A stretch of 64,000 bases of DNA from Moniliophthora roreri (Eukaryota > Basidiomycota > Agaricomycetes > Agaricales > Marasmiaceae). A model generated the notes under the pieces. It searched no databases, was not told where the DNA came from, and worked only from the letters and a program-made list of their open reading frames with translations. The stretch spans positions 806,001 through 870,000 of the forward strand of contig LATX02000078.1 in NCBI GenBank assembly GCA_001466705.2, given 5' to 3'. A program made the translations under genes and the position numbers. Below are positions 45,810-56,700 of this stretch, in pieces. How positions within the stretch are numbered: the first letter of the stretch is position 1; the number at the start of each line of letters is the position of its first letter.

Positions 45810-47593
45810 CTAGGCCTCATCCGAGTCATATGCTTCATCTGAGAAATAATCCGGCAGCTTTTCTTCGACCTGCTTGATCAACTCTGCTATACTCCTCCTC
45901 GCTGCCACTCGACAATCATGGTGCATGTACGTCGCACTACCCCATCTGTCATAGTCCTTCTGAACTTGCCTCAGCCTTCCCATGACATCTGCCAAGCCGA
46001 GTAACAAGACCGCATCTCCCTTAGTCTTGTCTTTCCAGAACTCGACCCAGCTCTACATGAATAAAATTATCAGCATTTCGACCCCAGCCAAGATTACAAT
46101 CGAAAGCGAACCTGTGTACACCTGATGAAATATTGACAGTTGACTAAGTATGTTATAATGCAGCTAGGAGAATTACACACCCATGTTGGTGCCACGTTGC
46201 GCCACACGCCGTGGCATGCACAAAGTGAGGTGGAGAGACACGGATACGTTCCCAAGCGCGTGTGAGGTGCCAGTATCCAGTGAGAAGGCGAAGCTGTTGA
46301 GCTGGACTAATGACTAACCGTCCTTCGTCGTCAAGCTCACCTTGGTTGGGGACAGCTATAGTACACTGTTAGCGAGTAAATAATGCCAAGGGCAAAGTCA
46401 CAAACCTAAAGCCGTACCTCCACGTCTCACAACTGTTGCTCGTTGCATTACCTCTAGATAGGCTGCACCACGCAAAGTTCGCAGGTCGAGTTCATCTGCT
46501 AGGGTCATGGCCAGATATGCGTATTGCAGCGACTTGCCCATCAGTTGTCGGAGGAGCCCGACCATGGTGTTGAGAAGTCGCTCATGCCCACATAGCTGCG
46601 CAAGCTGGATGAGCTTCGTGAGTTGACTGCTACTTTCAATACCGGGAATAGGCGTTGGGTTCGTAGCTAGGGATGTCTCGGTTCCAGAGAGGGCGAGTGC
46701 TCCTTGGCCAGCTAAGCTGACGAACAGAGGAGAAGGCTTGCGTTCCACGTAGGACTGAATTGCATCGAGGGCCCAAGTCTCGAGCGTTTTGAACGAATAT
46801 TTGTTCGAAATGCGGGCAATGTCAATCAAGAGAGTGATATCAGCCCCTGGTGAGGTGACTTGATGAAGTTCAGGAGGTCTGAAGGACGAGTCAGTTCCCA
46901 GGACGGGCTAGGAAGATAAGAACACTTACATTGCATACAATGCCCATACTGAGACGTGGAAACTGCTGAGAAACTCGACAGGGTGACAAATGGCGAATCA
47001 ACATACAGAAGTGTCTGAACTCGGACGGTTTGTCTCCTGTTAAAATGATTGGATTGTCGTCTGAGCGACCTTCTGCTTCGGCAGAGCCTTGAGGGAGTGT
47101 GAACATAGTGCCGAATGATGAATTATCTTTCGACAGCATGGTACGATGGACCTGTTTCTCAGTCAGTGACTGGGCATTGTCTTCAGCCAGTGCCACTCAC
47201 GTTAAAAAGAGTATCCTGAACCAGTAGCACACAGCTTCCATCTTCAAAATAATATTTTGGGTCATGCTTCAGATTGACAGGAAGCCTGCATCGCGAATAC
47301 CCTGTTATTCCACTACCACTCGTACCCTCCACGTCCATCTCCAGGACTGACGTGCTACGTGAACGTAAACTGATGAGCCCCCCAGCAGCCTGTGCCTCTG
47401 ACAGAGAGCTTTCACTAGTATCAGATCTCTTCCTCTTCCTGATCAATGATTCTGTAGTCGATACTGCTGGTGAAGGTGGTGAGCTGAGACCAGCGCCATA
47501 TGACTGGCTACCGACGTAGACGTCCTGGTTATACGGAGAGCCGGTGTTATCTAGACCTTGAGCATCGTTATACTGTGAGGAGTCGTCTGACAT
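45810..47593 (-). CDS. BTB/POZ domain protein
   Basis: Starts MSDDSSQYNDAQGLDNTGSP, has a nuclear-signal-like RKRKR, then the BTB core: LKHDPKYYFEDGSCVLLVQD, TLFNVHRTMLSKDNSSFGTM, NPIILTGDKPSEFRHF, LWALYAIPPELHQV, ARISNKYSFKTLETWALDAI. Downstream QLTKLIQLAQLCGHERLLNT, RLLTGYWHLTRAWERIRVSP, SWVEFWKDKTKGDAVLLLG and an acidic end DYFSDEAYDSDEA. This pattern matches a common Agaricomycete BTB family; BTB domains usually mediate dimer formation or recruit Cullin-3. Checked introns: 47152-47200, 46949-47006, 46879-46929; the last two bracket a 19-nt exon (46930-46948) needed for LWALYAI. About seven exons. It is divergent from the aldo-keto reductase with about 190 bases between starts. Confidence 0.85.
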
Positions 47594-47784
47594 GGAGGTT
47601 GCAGTAAATGTGGTGGATGGTTCCAACAATTTCGGCTTATCACGCCGTCGCCGGCACACACCTGTCGCATGCACGCCGCACGGACCCTGTCATATAACCA
47701 TAAAACAGCAAGATGCCGCCATATTACCCTCGTTATCTCGGTCGCGAAATACCTCTTTCCAATCTCTTTCAGAAGTGAAGAAAG

Positions 47785-49141
47785 ATGCCATTCGAGCCTG
47801 TACTTCTGAACGACGGGCATAAGGTCAGTTTCTTGGACAATAAGTACATTTAGTGACGTCGAATGTCTCTTTAGATACCCTCCATTGCCTATGGCACAGG
47901 ATCCAAGTGGAAATGGCAAGACGTGACGGAGTACATTGAGCAAGCTATCGACGTGGGATTCTCTCATCTTGATACGGCGCAATGTAAGGCTACGCGTCTC
48001 TCTTGTTGTGAACCTGCCTGACCGTATCTCTTCAAGTCTACGAGACAGAGGAATATGTCGGGAAAGCCATCAAAGAGAGTGGTTTGAGCCGAGAAGAACT
48101 TTATGTCACCACCAAATACTTTTACAGCAAGGAGTATGGACATCCACTCGGCGTTCAAGACGCTATCAGGCAGAGTTTGGACAGAGTGCGTTAAATTAGG
48201 TCGAGTTTGATGGTCAAGGCTAATAGCGACTCTACAGTTGGGACTCAAATACATCGACCTCTATCTCATCCATAATCCGAAGTTTATTCCCAACCAGGAC
48301 CTGGAAGCCACTTGGAGAGAGCTCGAGAAGTTGAAGGAAGATGGATTGGCCAAGTTCGTGTGTCTCAATTATTCGCATATAGCACGAGACTGACTACATC
48401 CTATAGGAGCATTGGCCTCAGTAACACAGGACTCGAGGACTTGCAAAAGCTAGTCAAAACTGCAAGGATCAAACCTGCTGTGAACCAGGTGGGCTTTCGG
48501 TTCCTCGAATCGCTACCACCTCAGCTGACTGTTGCAATAGATCGAGCTGCACCCTTACAATTACCACGAACAGAAGCCGGTCATCGAATACTGTGCCAAA
48601 CACAACATCGCTATCGAAGCTTATAGCAGCCTGACGTATGTTGCCTCAGATTTCTACCCGTTCTTCCTTCCTCATTTTACGCACAGGCCGATCACCAGAT
48701 ATCCTGGAGGAAGTGTAGACACACCGGTTGCAAGGGCTGCCAAGAGGATTGGCGCGTCTCCCACTCAAGTCATTTTCCTGTGGGCTATCGCGAAGGGTGC
48801 CATTATCGTGACGTGAGTTGATAGCCCCACAATTCCATACCGTTCCGACCTTTCCATCCAGAACGAGCTCCACAAAGTCCCACTTGGAGGAATATCTAGC
48901 GGTTGGAGATCTACGTGAGTCCTATTCGAGTGGTTCACGTGTACTACTCTGATATTCTTTTTCAGCGCCACTGTCCGAAGATGAAATCAAGGCCATTGAC
49001 ACAGCCGGTGCTAAAGGTCCCCCTTCAAAGCTCGGAGTATGGCTTGTGCGTAAGCCTCAAAGTCACTGGAGGCCACTGATATTCGGGCTCTGGGTATTCT
49101 CTCTGTGCTTTTTAGTATGGCATCGTTATTTGTGTCTGTAG
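47785..49141 (+). CDS. Aldo-keto reductase with C-terminal membrane segment
   Basis: NADPH-dependent reductase of carbonyls. The exon chain begins MPFEPVLLNDGHK, then IPSIAYGTGSKWKWQ and SHLDTAQFYETEEYVGKAI with catalytic Asp and Tyr, VTTKYF with the catalytic Lys, YIDLYLIHNPK with His, SIGLSNTGLEDLQKL, IELHPYNYHEQKPVIEYCAK, VIFLWAIAKGAIIVT (cofactor site) and PLSEDEIKAIDTAGAKGPPS. About nine short introns. If the last GTGCGT is not used as a splice donor, the protein ends HWRPLIFGLWVFSLCFLVWH, a hydrophobic tail suggesting a C-terminal membrane anchor; the spliced alternative gives a Cys-rich end that looks less natural. Substrate unknown. Confidence 0.88.
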
Positions 49142-49540
49142 TCCGTTTTCTTGTGGTACAGTACAAGATTATGTATGATTCAGCTTCTGAACAGAAACTT
49201 GAGCCTCAAGTAGTATTTTAACGAGTAGAATCCCCAGTGGTACGAATCTATGGACTGTTTATCTGCCTAGAGCGTCGCCGTCATCATTATAACAGAGAAG
49301 GTACAGCTCCATATGATTCTGATATTTGATTTCTCCGAGTCCGAGCGAAGAGTTGCAGCTCCAGATTTTGCTGCGGGTATCTCAGCTGGTTCCTTGTAGC
49401 AGACACACCTTCGAGACTAGTCTAGACTTTGAATCAAACGAACGGCCTGTAGCAAACGGTGGAAGATACTCTTTATGTCCCAAACGTCCGTCGGCTTTTA
49501 TCGGTCTGGACCCGGTTCATGATACCGATATGTCGGAATC

Positions 49541-49549
49541 TTATCAGAT
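49541..49549 (-). promoter_or_regulatory. Iron-responsive GATA box (ATCTGATAA)
   Basis: The minus strand reads ATCTGATAA, an exact match to ATCWGATAA, the site bound by fungal iron repressors (SreA, Sre, Urbs1 group). It lies about 300 bases before the start of the ornithine monooxygenase gene. Confidence 0.65.
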
Positions 49550-49581
49550 TATAACTATCTAATCGGATCTATTCTATTTTT

Positions 49582-49590
49582 TTATCTGAT
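49582..49590 (-). promoter_or_regulatory. Iron-responsive GATA box (ATCAGATAA)
   Basis: Second exact ATCWGATAA match (ATCAGATAA on the minus strand), 41 bases from the first and in the same orientation. The pairing strengthens both. Confidence 0.65.
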
Positions 49591-49738
49591 ATCACTTCTG
49601 ATGATCAAATTTTTCACTCCGACTTTGCCTTCCGGTGGGTTTTACCAGCTTTTACGACCTATGGAATGCCACTACATGCCACTGCATACCGGTTTTCTCA
49701 CATGGATCTAGAGTTGAGCCGAAATTCTAATCTTTGGA

Positions 49739-49746
49739 TATATAAA
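49739..49746 (+). promoter_or_regulatory. TATA box
   Basis: TATATAAA 106 bases before the ATG at 49852. Confidence 0.55.
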
Positions 49747-49851
49747 TTTACTATCCCGTTCCGCCCTTTCTTAATTTGTTCCCCTCCGTCCTACCTCTGA
49801 CGACCATCTCCCTAAAAAGACCACTCCCGTCCCCTCTAATAGCGCGTATCA

Positions 49852-51706
49852 ATGGCCCCGACCGAGGATTCCCCAATCTATGATGTACTTGGACTAGGCT
49901 TTGGTCCCGCTAATATCGCCGTCGCTGGCGCTATCACCGAGTCCTGGAAAGACGTGGGTAGTTGTTTTAACACTGTCAGCTCTTACTTATAAACGGCATT
50001 CATGTAGCCAAATTATCCCATCCAAAAAGCGCTCTTCATCGAGAGACATTATGTATTTCAATGGCATCCCGGAATGTTGCTTCCTGGGGCGAGGATGCAG
50101 ATCAGGTAGGTCCTTGCCGTCTGACATTACGCCTAGAAAACTAAACGCATCACGAACAGTTTCATGAAGGACCTCGCTACTCTTCGAAGTCCTCAATCAC
50201 CTATTACGTTCCTCTCGTACCTACACAGCGAAGGACGACTACTCAAGTTCATCAATCGCGGCTCAACCATTCCTACTCGTAAAGAATATGCCGACTACCT
50301 TGGCTGGGCAGCACAATACGTGCAAAGCCAAGGTATCAACGTCCATTGGGGGACTGAGGTCGTGGCGTTGGACGACAGAAAGGATGGGACAATCCATGTT
50401 CACGCAAAGGACCTGAAGACCGGAAAGATAAACGTCCACCGCACCCGTGAGTGATACGATAACCTCATAGGACACCCTCGTTGACTCGTAATACGAATAG
50501 GAAACCTGGTCATCGCACCTGGTGGTGCCGGAAACATCCCCCGAGCTTTCGCCTCCATCTACAGTGATCCCTCAGTCGTCCACAGCTCTGCCTATGCCAC
50601 TTCTATTGAATCTATCTTCGATAAGATCAGCGCTTCTTCGAGATCTGTTCGTATTGCTGTCGTTGGTTCGGGACAGTCCGCAGCCGAAGTTACGCTTGAC
50701 CTCCGAGAAAGGTTATATGCATTCCCGTGTACGGCAGGAAGACATCGTATCGACATGATCATACGCAAGGGATCATTAAAGCCGAGCGATGATAGTCCGT
50801 TTGCGAATGAAATCTTTGATCCTGAATGTAAGAATTGCGTTCCTGGTCAGCTGTGAAGCCATTCTTATCATTCGGTAGCCACCGATGCCTGGTTCTCCAT
50901 GAGGTCTCCTAGCATCCGGTCCGCGCAACTTAAGGAGTACAAGGGAACGAACTATGGTGTCGTCAATCCTAGAACTATAGACGCAGTAAGTTCCCCTACA
51001 CTTACAAAGATATAATAACTCACCTCGTCCGAAGCTTTACGAGGTGATGTATGACCAGCATCTAGATGAGGCAATTTCGAGGCGCCCATCGAGCAAGGAG
51101 CTCTCTGGTCCCCTCATAGTCCTCAGACCCTACACTCTGGTCCTGGCGGCACATCGTGTGCAAGAAGGATCCAATACACCTTCCTTTGTCTTCACCTCCC
51201 GTCATGCCATCTCCGGGGAGATTTCGACCGAGAAATATGACGCCGTTGTTTGCGCTACTGGCTACCAGCGTACAGCTTGGATCGACTTACTGAAGGCCTG
51301 CGAAGTCGGAAAGTACTTCGGCCTTGACAAGTCGACGGATGCTTCACAGACTCGTCTTGCGCCGGAGACGGACATAAATGACTTTGCCTCTCGCATGAAC
51401 CAGTCGCTATCCGAGAACCCGAGTACACCGGTGTCCGCTGTTTCTACACCCCTAAGCAGCAGCGCGTCAAATACCCCACCAACGTCGCCTTCCTTGATGG
51501 ATTTGTCGTTACCTGCGCCGACAATTTACGTCTCAAGGAATTACCAGCTGCTGCCTAACCGAGCAGCAACAGGCGAACCGGAGTTCAAGCCAAGAATCTA
51601 TATTCAGGGTGTTGAGGAGACGACCCATGGCCTGAGCGATACTCTCCTTAGTGTAATGGGTGTTCGCGCTGGTGAAGTGGTCAATGATATCTGCAGAACG
51701 GGTTAG
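49852..51706 (+). CDS. sidA: L-ornithine N5-monooxygenase (siderophore synthesis)
   Basis: FAD- and NADPH-dependent enzyme making N5-hydroxyornithine, the first step of hydroxamate siderophores such as ferrichromes. Six exons (introns 49954-50007, 50106-50159, 50447-50500, 50828-50878, 50986-51034) give 530 aa in frame. FAD site YDVLGLGFGPANIAVAGA; FIERHYVFQWHPGMLLPGAR and SFMKDLATLRSPQSPITFLS, hallmarks of this family; NADPH site IAVVGSGQSAAEV; substrate-region FANEIFDP and TNYGVVNP; late-family motif AVVCATGYQR; C-terminal HGLSDTLLSVMGVRAGEVV. A Ser/Thr/Pro insert (about residues 425-460) interrupts the C-terminal third. No siderophore peptide synthetase or acyltransferase lies within the window. 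Two iron-GATA boxes upstream suggest repression in high iron. Confidence 0.94.
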
Positions 51707-51944
51707 ATTTATGTTTAATGGATGCTTTGTGTAAGATATACCGGCTTTGGGTACTGTATTATGCCAAACTCGATGTAGAATTTCCTTGTGTCTCAGTTTG
51801 AGTAGATTGCACATGTGAGATGGGGGAACCGAAACTTGACCAGTCATGATGTGGAACAAGGCATGTTCAATACATACAACATACAACATGCCGAGCAACG
51901 AGGCATATCGGAGACACGTCGACAAGGCAAAAGAGGTCCAAATA

Positions 51945-51949
51945 ACGCG
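51945..51949 (+). promoter_or_regulatory. ACGCG core (MCB-like)
   Basis: ACGCG, core of the MluI cell-cycle box bound by MBF in fungi, 332 bases before the RNR start. Short motif, so weak alone. Confidence 0.3.
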
Positions 51950-51992
51950 GTCTGTTGAACCACTCATTATCACGTTTCCGAAGGAGAAAGGA

Positions 51993-52000
51993 GCGCGAAA
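51993..52000 (+). promoter_or_regulatory. E2F/MBF-like site
   Basis: GCGCGAAA (TTTCGCGC on the other strand) fits the E2F-type consensus, about 280 bases before the RNR start. Confidence 0.35.
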
Positions 52001-52156
52001 AAAGCGTGTCGTTTGATTGTGGATTAATTTTAATGGCCAAATACACGACTTCAAGACATTTTCGAGGAGATAGTGGACAATGGCCAGACAAAAGGAGTTG
52101 GTTTACTGTAAGCCGCGTTGCCGGACCTCGGTGGGACAAATAGATCAGTCACGCTC

Positions 52157-52161
52157 ACGCG
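52157..52161 (+). promoter_or_regulatory. ACGCG core (MCB-like)
   Basis: Another ACGCG, just before the TATA box of the RNR gene. Confidence 0.3.
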
Positions 52162-52169
52162 GCAGCGAA

Positions 52170-52177
52170 TATATAAA
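52170..52177 (+). promoter_or_regulatory. TATA box
   Basis: TATATAAA 104 bases before the RNR ATG; a CT-rich leader with CACCACCACC follows. Confidence 0.5.
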
Positions 52178-52280
52178 CCACGCATCCTGCTCTTAGCTTT
52201 TTTCATTCCACACCACCACCACTACCCGCTACTCTACCCTTTCTTCACTCTTCTCACCTCGCGTATCCTCAATCAACATC

Positions 52281-55200
52281 ATGCAATACGTTTTCAAGCG
52301 AGGTAAGGTCCTGGTTTTGCTAGATTCGACACTGGTCTGACTTTTTTCTCTTCGCAGATGGGTGAGCCAAGGCGCGATTTAACGCGGTATCTGCAACACG
52401 CTGAACATTTTTCGTGTTTTACAGGCGTAAGGAACGCATCCAGTTCGATAAGGTGAGCTCGTCGACCTAGCGGAACTTTTCGTCGCGTCTTATACCCTTG
52501 GCAAGATTACATCACGGATAGACAAGTTATGCTATGGTTTGGACATGAATTATGTGAATCCCATTGAGTGCGTGACATGCCCCTCTTCTAATGTATATCC
52601 TCTGACATCGTATTACAGGGTCACACAGAAAGTCGTACAAGGTGTTTACCAAGGTGTCACTACAGTTGAACTCGACGTATGTGGTGAAGCGTCACAGTCT
52701 TATCAATACTTCTCACATCGCTACTAGAACCTCGCAGCTGAGACAGCTGCATACCTCACCACAAAGCACCCCGATTATGCTGTCCTTGCCGCCCGCATTG
52801 CGATCTCAAATCTGCACAAGGAGACGAAGAAGAATTTCTCGGCCGTTGTTAAGGACTTGTATGAATATGGTGTGTTCGCTGCAACGGCTGAAGAACTTCC
52901 TACTCAGCACACCTCATAGTCAATCCTAAAAATGGTCGTCCCGCCGGGATGATTGCTAAAGATATATATGAGATTATTCAAGAGCACAAGGAAACCCTTG
53001 ATTCTGCTATCATATATAACAGAGATTTCAACTATAACTAGTGAGTCTACTGTTTATTTTCAGCTCCCTTCGCTGATTGATTTCTGTAGCTTCGGCTTCA
53101 AAACCCTTGAACGCTCATATCTCCTCCGTATCAATGGACGCGTAGCTGAGCGACCCCAACATATGATCATGCGTTGCGCCGTTGGCATCCACGGCCGTGA
53201 CATCGAGCGAGTTCTCCAAACGTATGATCTCATGTCTGAGAGGTACTTCACTCACGCATCCCCAACTCTCTTCAACGCCGGTACACCTCATGCTCAGCTC
53301 TCTTCGTGTTTCCTCGTCGCCATGAAGGACGACTCAATAGAAGGCATCTACGATACTCTTAAGGAATGCGCTATGATCAGCAAGTGTGCTGGTGGTATTG
53401 GCCTTCACATTCACAACATCCGCGCTACTGGGTATGCGCTTGTCACTTCTTGCTGTCGTATACGCTGATCTTCATCACTAGATCCTACATTGCTGGAACC
53501 AATGGCTACTCAAATGGTATAGTGCCCATGCTTCGAGCTTATGATGCTACCGCCCGTTACGTCGACCAAGGAGGCAACAAGCGTCCAGGTGCATTTGCCA
53601 TGTATATTGAGCCGTGGCACGCCGACATCTTCGCCTTCATTGACCTTAGGAAGAACCATGGCAAGGAGGAAGTCCGTGCCCGTGACTTATTCTACGCTCT
53701 TTGGATCCCTGATCTCTTGTGAGTTTTCCATGTTTCCTTGAGTGATGGATGCTCATCGGCCCCTAGCATGAAGCGTGTCGAAGCTGGTGGCAACTGGTCA
53801 CTGTTCTGTCCTAACGAAGCACCTGGTCTTCCTGATGTCTACGGTGCCGAGTTCGAGGCCCTCTACGAGAAATACGAGAGAGAAGGTCGCGCTCGTGAGA
53901 CTATTCCTGCCCAGAAACTCTGGTATGCCATTCTCGAGGCACAGGTCGAGACTGGTACACCTTTCATGTGCTATAAGGACCACGCCAACTGTAAGTATCC
54001 ATGCCTGTCCTACGATTCAATCTTCTGAACCATCATGAGCAGCAAAGTCCAATCAAAAGAACCTTGGTGTCATCAAGTCTTCCAACCTTTGCACCGAAAT
54101 TATGGAATACTCTTCCCCTGATGAAACGGCCGTATGCAACCTCGCATCCCTCGCGTTGCCTACCTTCGTCCGCAAAGGTCAATTCGACTTCAAGAAGCTT
54201 CATGATGTCACCAAGGTTGTCGCGTTCAACCTCAACCGCATAATCGATGTCAACTACTATCCTGTTCCTGAGGCTCGTCGTTCCAACATGCGTCACCGTC
54301 CCATCGGTATCGGTGTGCAAGGTCTCGCCGACACCTTCATGGCCCTTCGTTTGCCTTTCGAGTCACCTGAAGCCAAGCTTCTGAACATCCAGATCTTCGA
54401 GACTATTTATTATGCAGCACTCAATGCTAGTTCAGATATTGCCGAGAAGGATGGACCATACGAGACTTGGATGGGTAGCCCCGCTCAACAGGGTCAATTG
54501 CAGTACGATATGTGGGGTGTCACGCCGACTGACCTCTGGGACTGGGATGGTCTCAAGCAGAAGATTGCTCGCACCGGTCTGCGTAACTCGTTGCTCACTG
54601 CACCGATGCCTACCGCGTCGACGAGTCAGATGCTTGGTAATAATGAATGCTTTGAGCCATACACAAAGTAAGCGCCTCTCGCTGCATTAAATGTTGACTT
54701 TAGACTGACTCGTGTATCATCTAGCAACATCTACACTCGCCGTGTCCTCGCTGGTGAATTCCAGGTTGTTTGCCCGTGGTTACTTCGTGATCTTGTCGAT
54801 CTCGGACTTTGGGATGATAACATGAAGAACATGATTATTGCTCACAACGGATCCGTTCAGAACATTCCCAATATCCCTGACAACATCAAGGCCATTTACA
54901 AGACTGTCTGGGAGATCTCCCAGAAGAAGGTCCTGGACCTCGCTGCTGACCGCGGTGCCTTTATCTGCCAGAGTCAGAGTCTCAACGTTCACCTGGCGGC
55001 ACCAACGATGGGTCAGTTGACTAGCATGCACTTCTATGGATGGAAGAAGGGTTTGAAGACCGGGATGTACTACCTCAGGACGAGGCCCGCCGCTCAGGCC
55101 ATTCAGTTCACCGTCGACCAGAGCGTGCTGAAGACTGCCAAGGCTCAGAACAAGGATACCATGGAGAGGAAAGTTTCGACCACCACCACCTCATCAGCTG

Positions 55201-55520
55201 CCGTTGCTGTTGCAACCAAACCCTCACCTGCACCTGCTACCGTATCCACGACAACGTCCGTTGCTGGTCCTTCGGAGAGCGGTCTCCCCACACCTACACC
55301 TTCCACGCCCGAAGCATCGCCTCGTCCAAGTTCATCGCCGGTTGCTTCCACCTCGACGGCATTGGAGGGTCTGTCGCTTGATGAAAAAACCCGAAAGGCA
55401 GCCGAAGCGGATCCCGAGTTCGCTGCCGCACTTCAAAGGCAAAAGGCTCGTGAGTTGGAAGAGGCCAAACTCATGTGCTCGATTGAGAACAAGGAGGCTT
55501 GTGTGATGTGCTCTGGTTGA
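52281..55520 (+). CDS. RNR1: Ribonucleotide reductase large subunit
   Basis: Class I reductase that makes deoxyribonucleotides. The N terminus splices as exon 52281-52302, a 4-nt exon 52358-52361, and exon 52425-52452, giving [18 protein letters not shown], the expected start of the ATP-cone. Then [35 protein letters not shown] with the active Cys, the radical-site phrase [11 protein letters not shown] (Asn, Cys, Glu), AVCNLAS with the partner Cys, [17 protein letters not shown], and [20 protein letters not shown]. The C terminus ends CVMCSG, the CxxC pair that is re-reduced by thioredoxin. Between core and CxxC is a Ser/Thr/Pro-rich stretch of roughly 70 residues. Promoter motifs suggest S-phase control. 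Confidence 0.96.
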
Positions 55521-56700
55521 AAACTCGTTCTACTTTTTTGTACTTGCGCTATTTTGTCGTGTCATGATAATGATCTGTCTTGTATTAGTTGGACCTGTGT
55601 AATCTGTAAATTATGTATCGCTATCGTCTATGCCAATAGATCTACTTCATACTTCTACTCTTGATAATATATTGCACCTGAGTCGTGAGCCTGGGAATTT
55701 TGATTTGTCCTTGGTACGCTCCGGATCTCAAGTAGAAGTTTCTATTACGCTGCGCTGCACTCGTTGAACGGTCTGTCTTCCGCTCCGCAGGGTAACGGGC
55801 AGATAAAGTTACCGCTGAGTGTTGGTTGAGCGGAATCGGCGGATGGATATCGCGTGAAACATCTTCACCCCAGGTCCCATCCTCAGTCCTTGTGATTGAA
55901 GCTCACAAGCTCGCAAGTTCCTCGGCCATCAGATTTCAACAGGAATTCGCAACGATTCTTTGTTATTATCATCCTGTCGAGTAAACCTATTGGACTCTGT
56001 TCGAGGACGTTATTGTTCGAGACCTATTATATCTCAGAAGTCTGCCCTCCATCCCAATATCGGCACCTCAAGAGCGTCACTGACATTTATTATTACTAGG
56101 TACATCATCAAGCCTTTCATCGTTGCCTTACGCCGATTTATAACATCCCTTGGATCTCCCCGGATCTAGCGCAATGGCTATTGTCATTATTAGGCCCAGC
56201 CTAGTTGTAGCAGCTCATTAGGATTGCCCTATATCCTATTAAACTAGAGAAGAGATCAATGATGGGTTAGGAGCCGCCTCTCTTCGCCTTTGCGCACATA
56301 GGGTGGCATAATGCCTGTCACTGCGCGTTCGTCGTTTGAAACAACCAGTATGCCAAACTACTCCACAAGCTGCATGTCGGGTAATCGGGTAATCATCGTA
56401 ATGTCAGTTCCGGGGCTAGCACAATACAGCACATTACAGCACACTACAGCACATTACAGCACACTACAGCACATTACAGCACACTACAGCACATTACAGC
56501 ACACTACAGCACATTACAGCACACTACAGCACATTACAGCACACTACAGCACATTACAGCACACTACAGCACATTACAGCACACTACAGCACACCACAGC
56601 ACATTAATACTCGGGCAAGGAACGACATAAAACGAGCTTTCAACAAGGAATAACTTCAGTTTGCTTCTTCGCTTCCTTCACTTCTTCCTGGGCCGTCTTC
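55521..56700. other. Intergenic region with minisatellite
   Basis: No gene supported; the repeat array at 56421-56610 creates a spurious open frame. Confidence 0.55.
56421..56610. repeat. Minisatellite of alternating 10-mers
   Basis: About 19 units of 10 bp. After a first ACAATACAGC they alternate ACATTACAGC and ACACTACAGC almost without error, so the true unit is 20 bp; the last units decay (ACACCACAGC, ACATTAATAC). The array ends about 90 bases before the ATG of the next gene. Confidence 0.95.

Larger units (their letters stand above)
49142..49851. other. Promoter region of the siderophore gene
   Basis: No gene seen. Contains two iron-type GATA boxes and a TATA box, listed separately. Confidence 0.6.
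51707..52280. other. Promoter region of the RNR gene
   Basis: No gene seen. Holds MBF/E2F-like motifs and a TATA box. Confidence 0.5.

Noticed and set aside
56311..56607. Open frame through the minisatellite coding a His/Thr/Ser repeat
   Set aside because: The frame is open only because the 10-mer array lacks stops; the array is explained as non-coding repeat.
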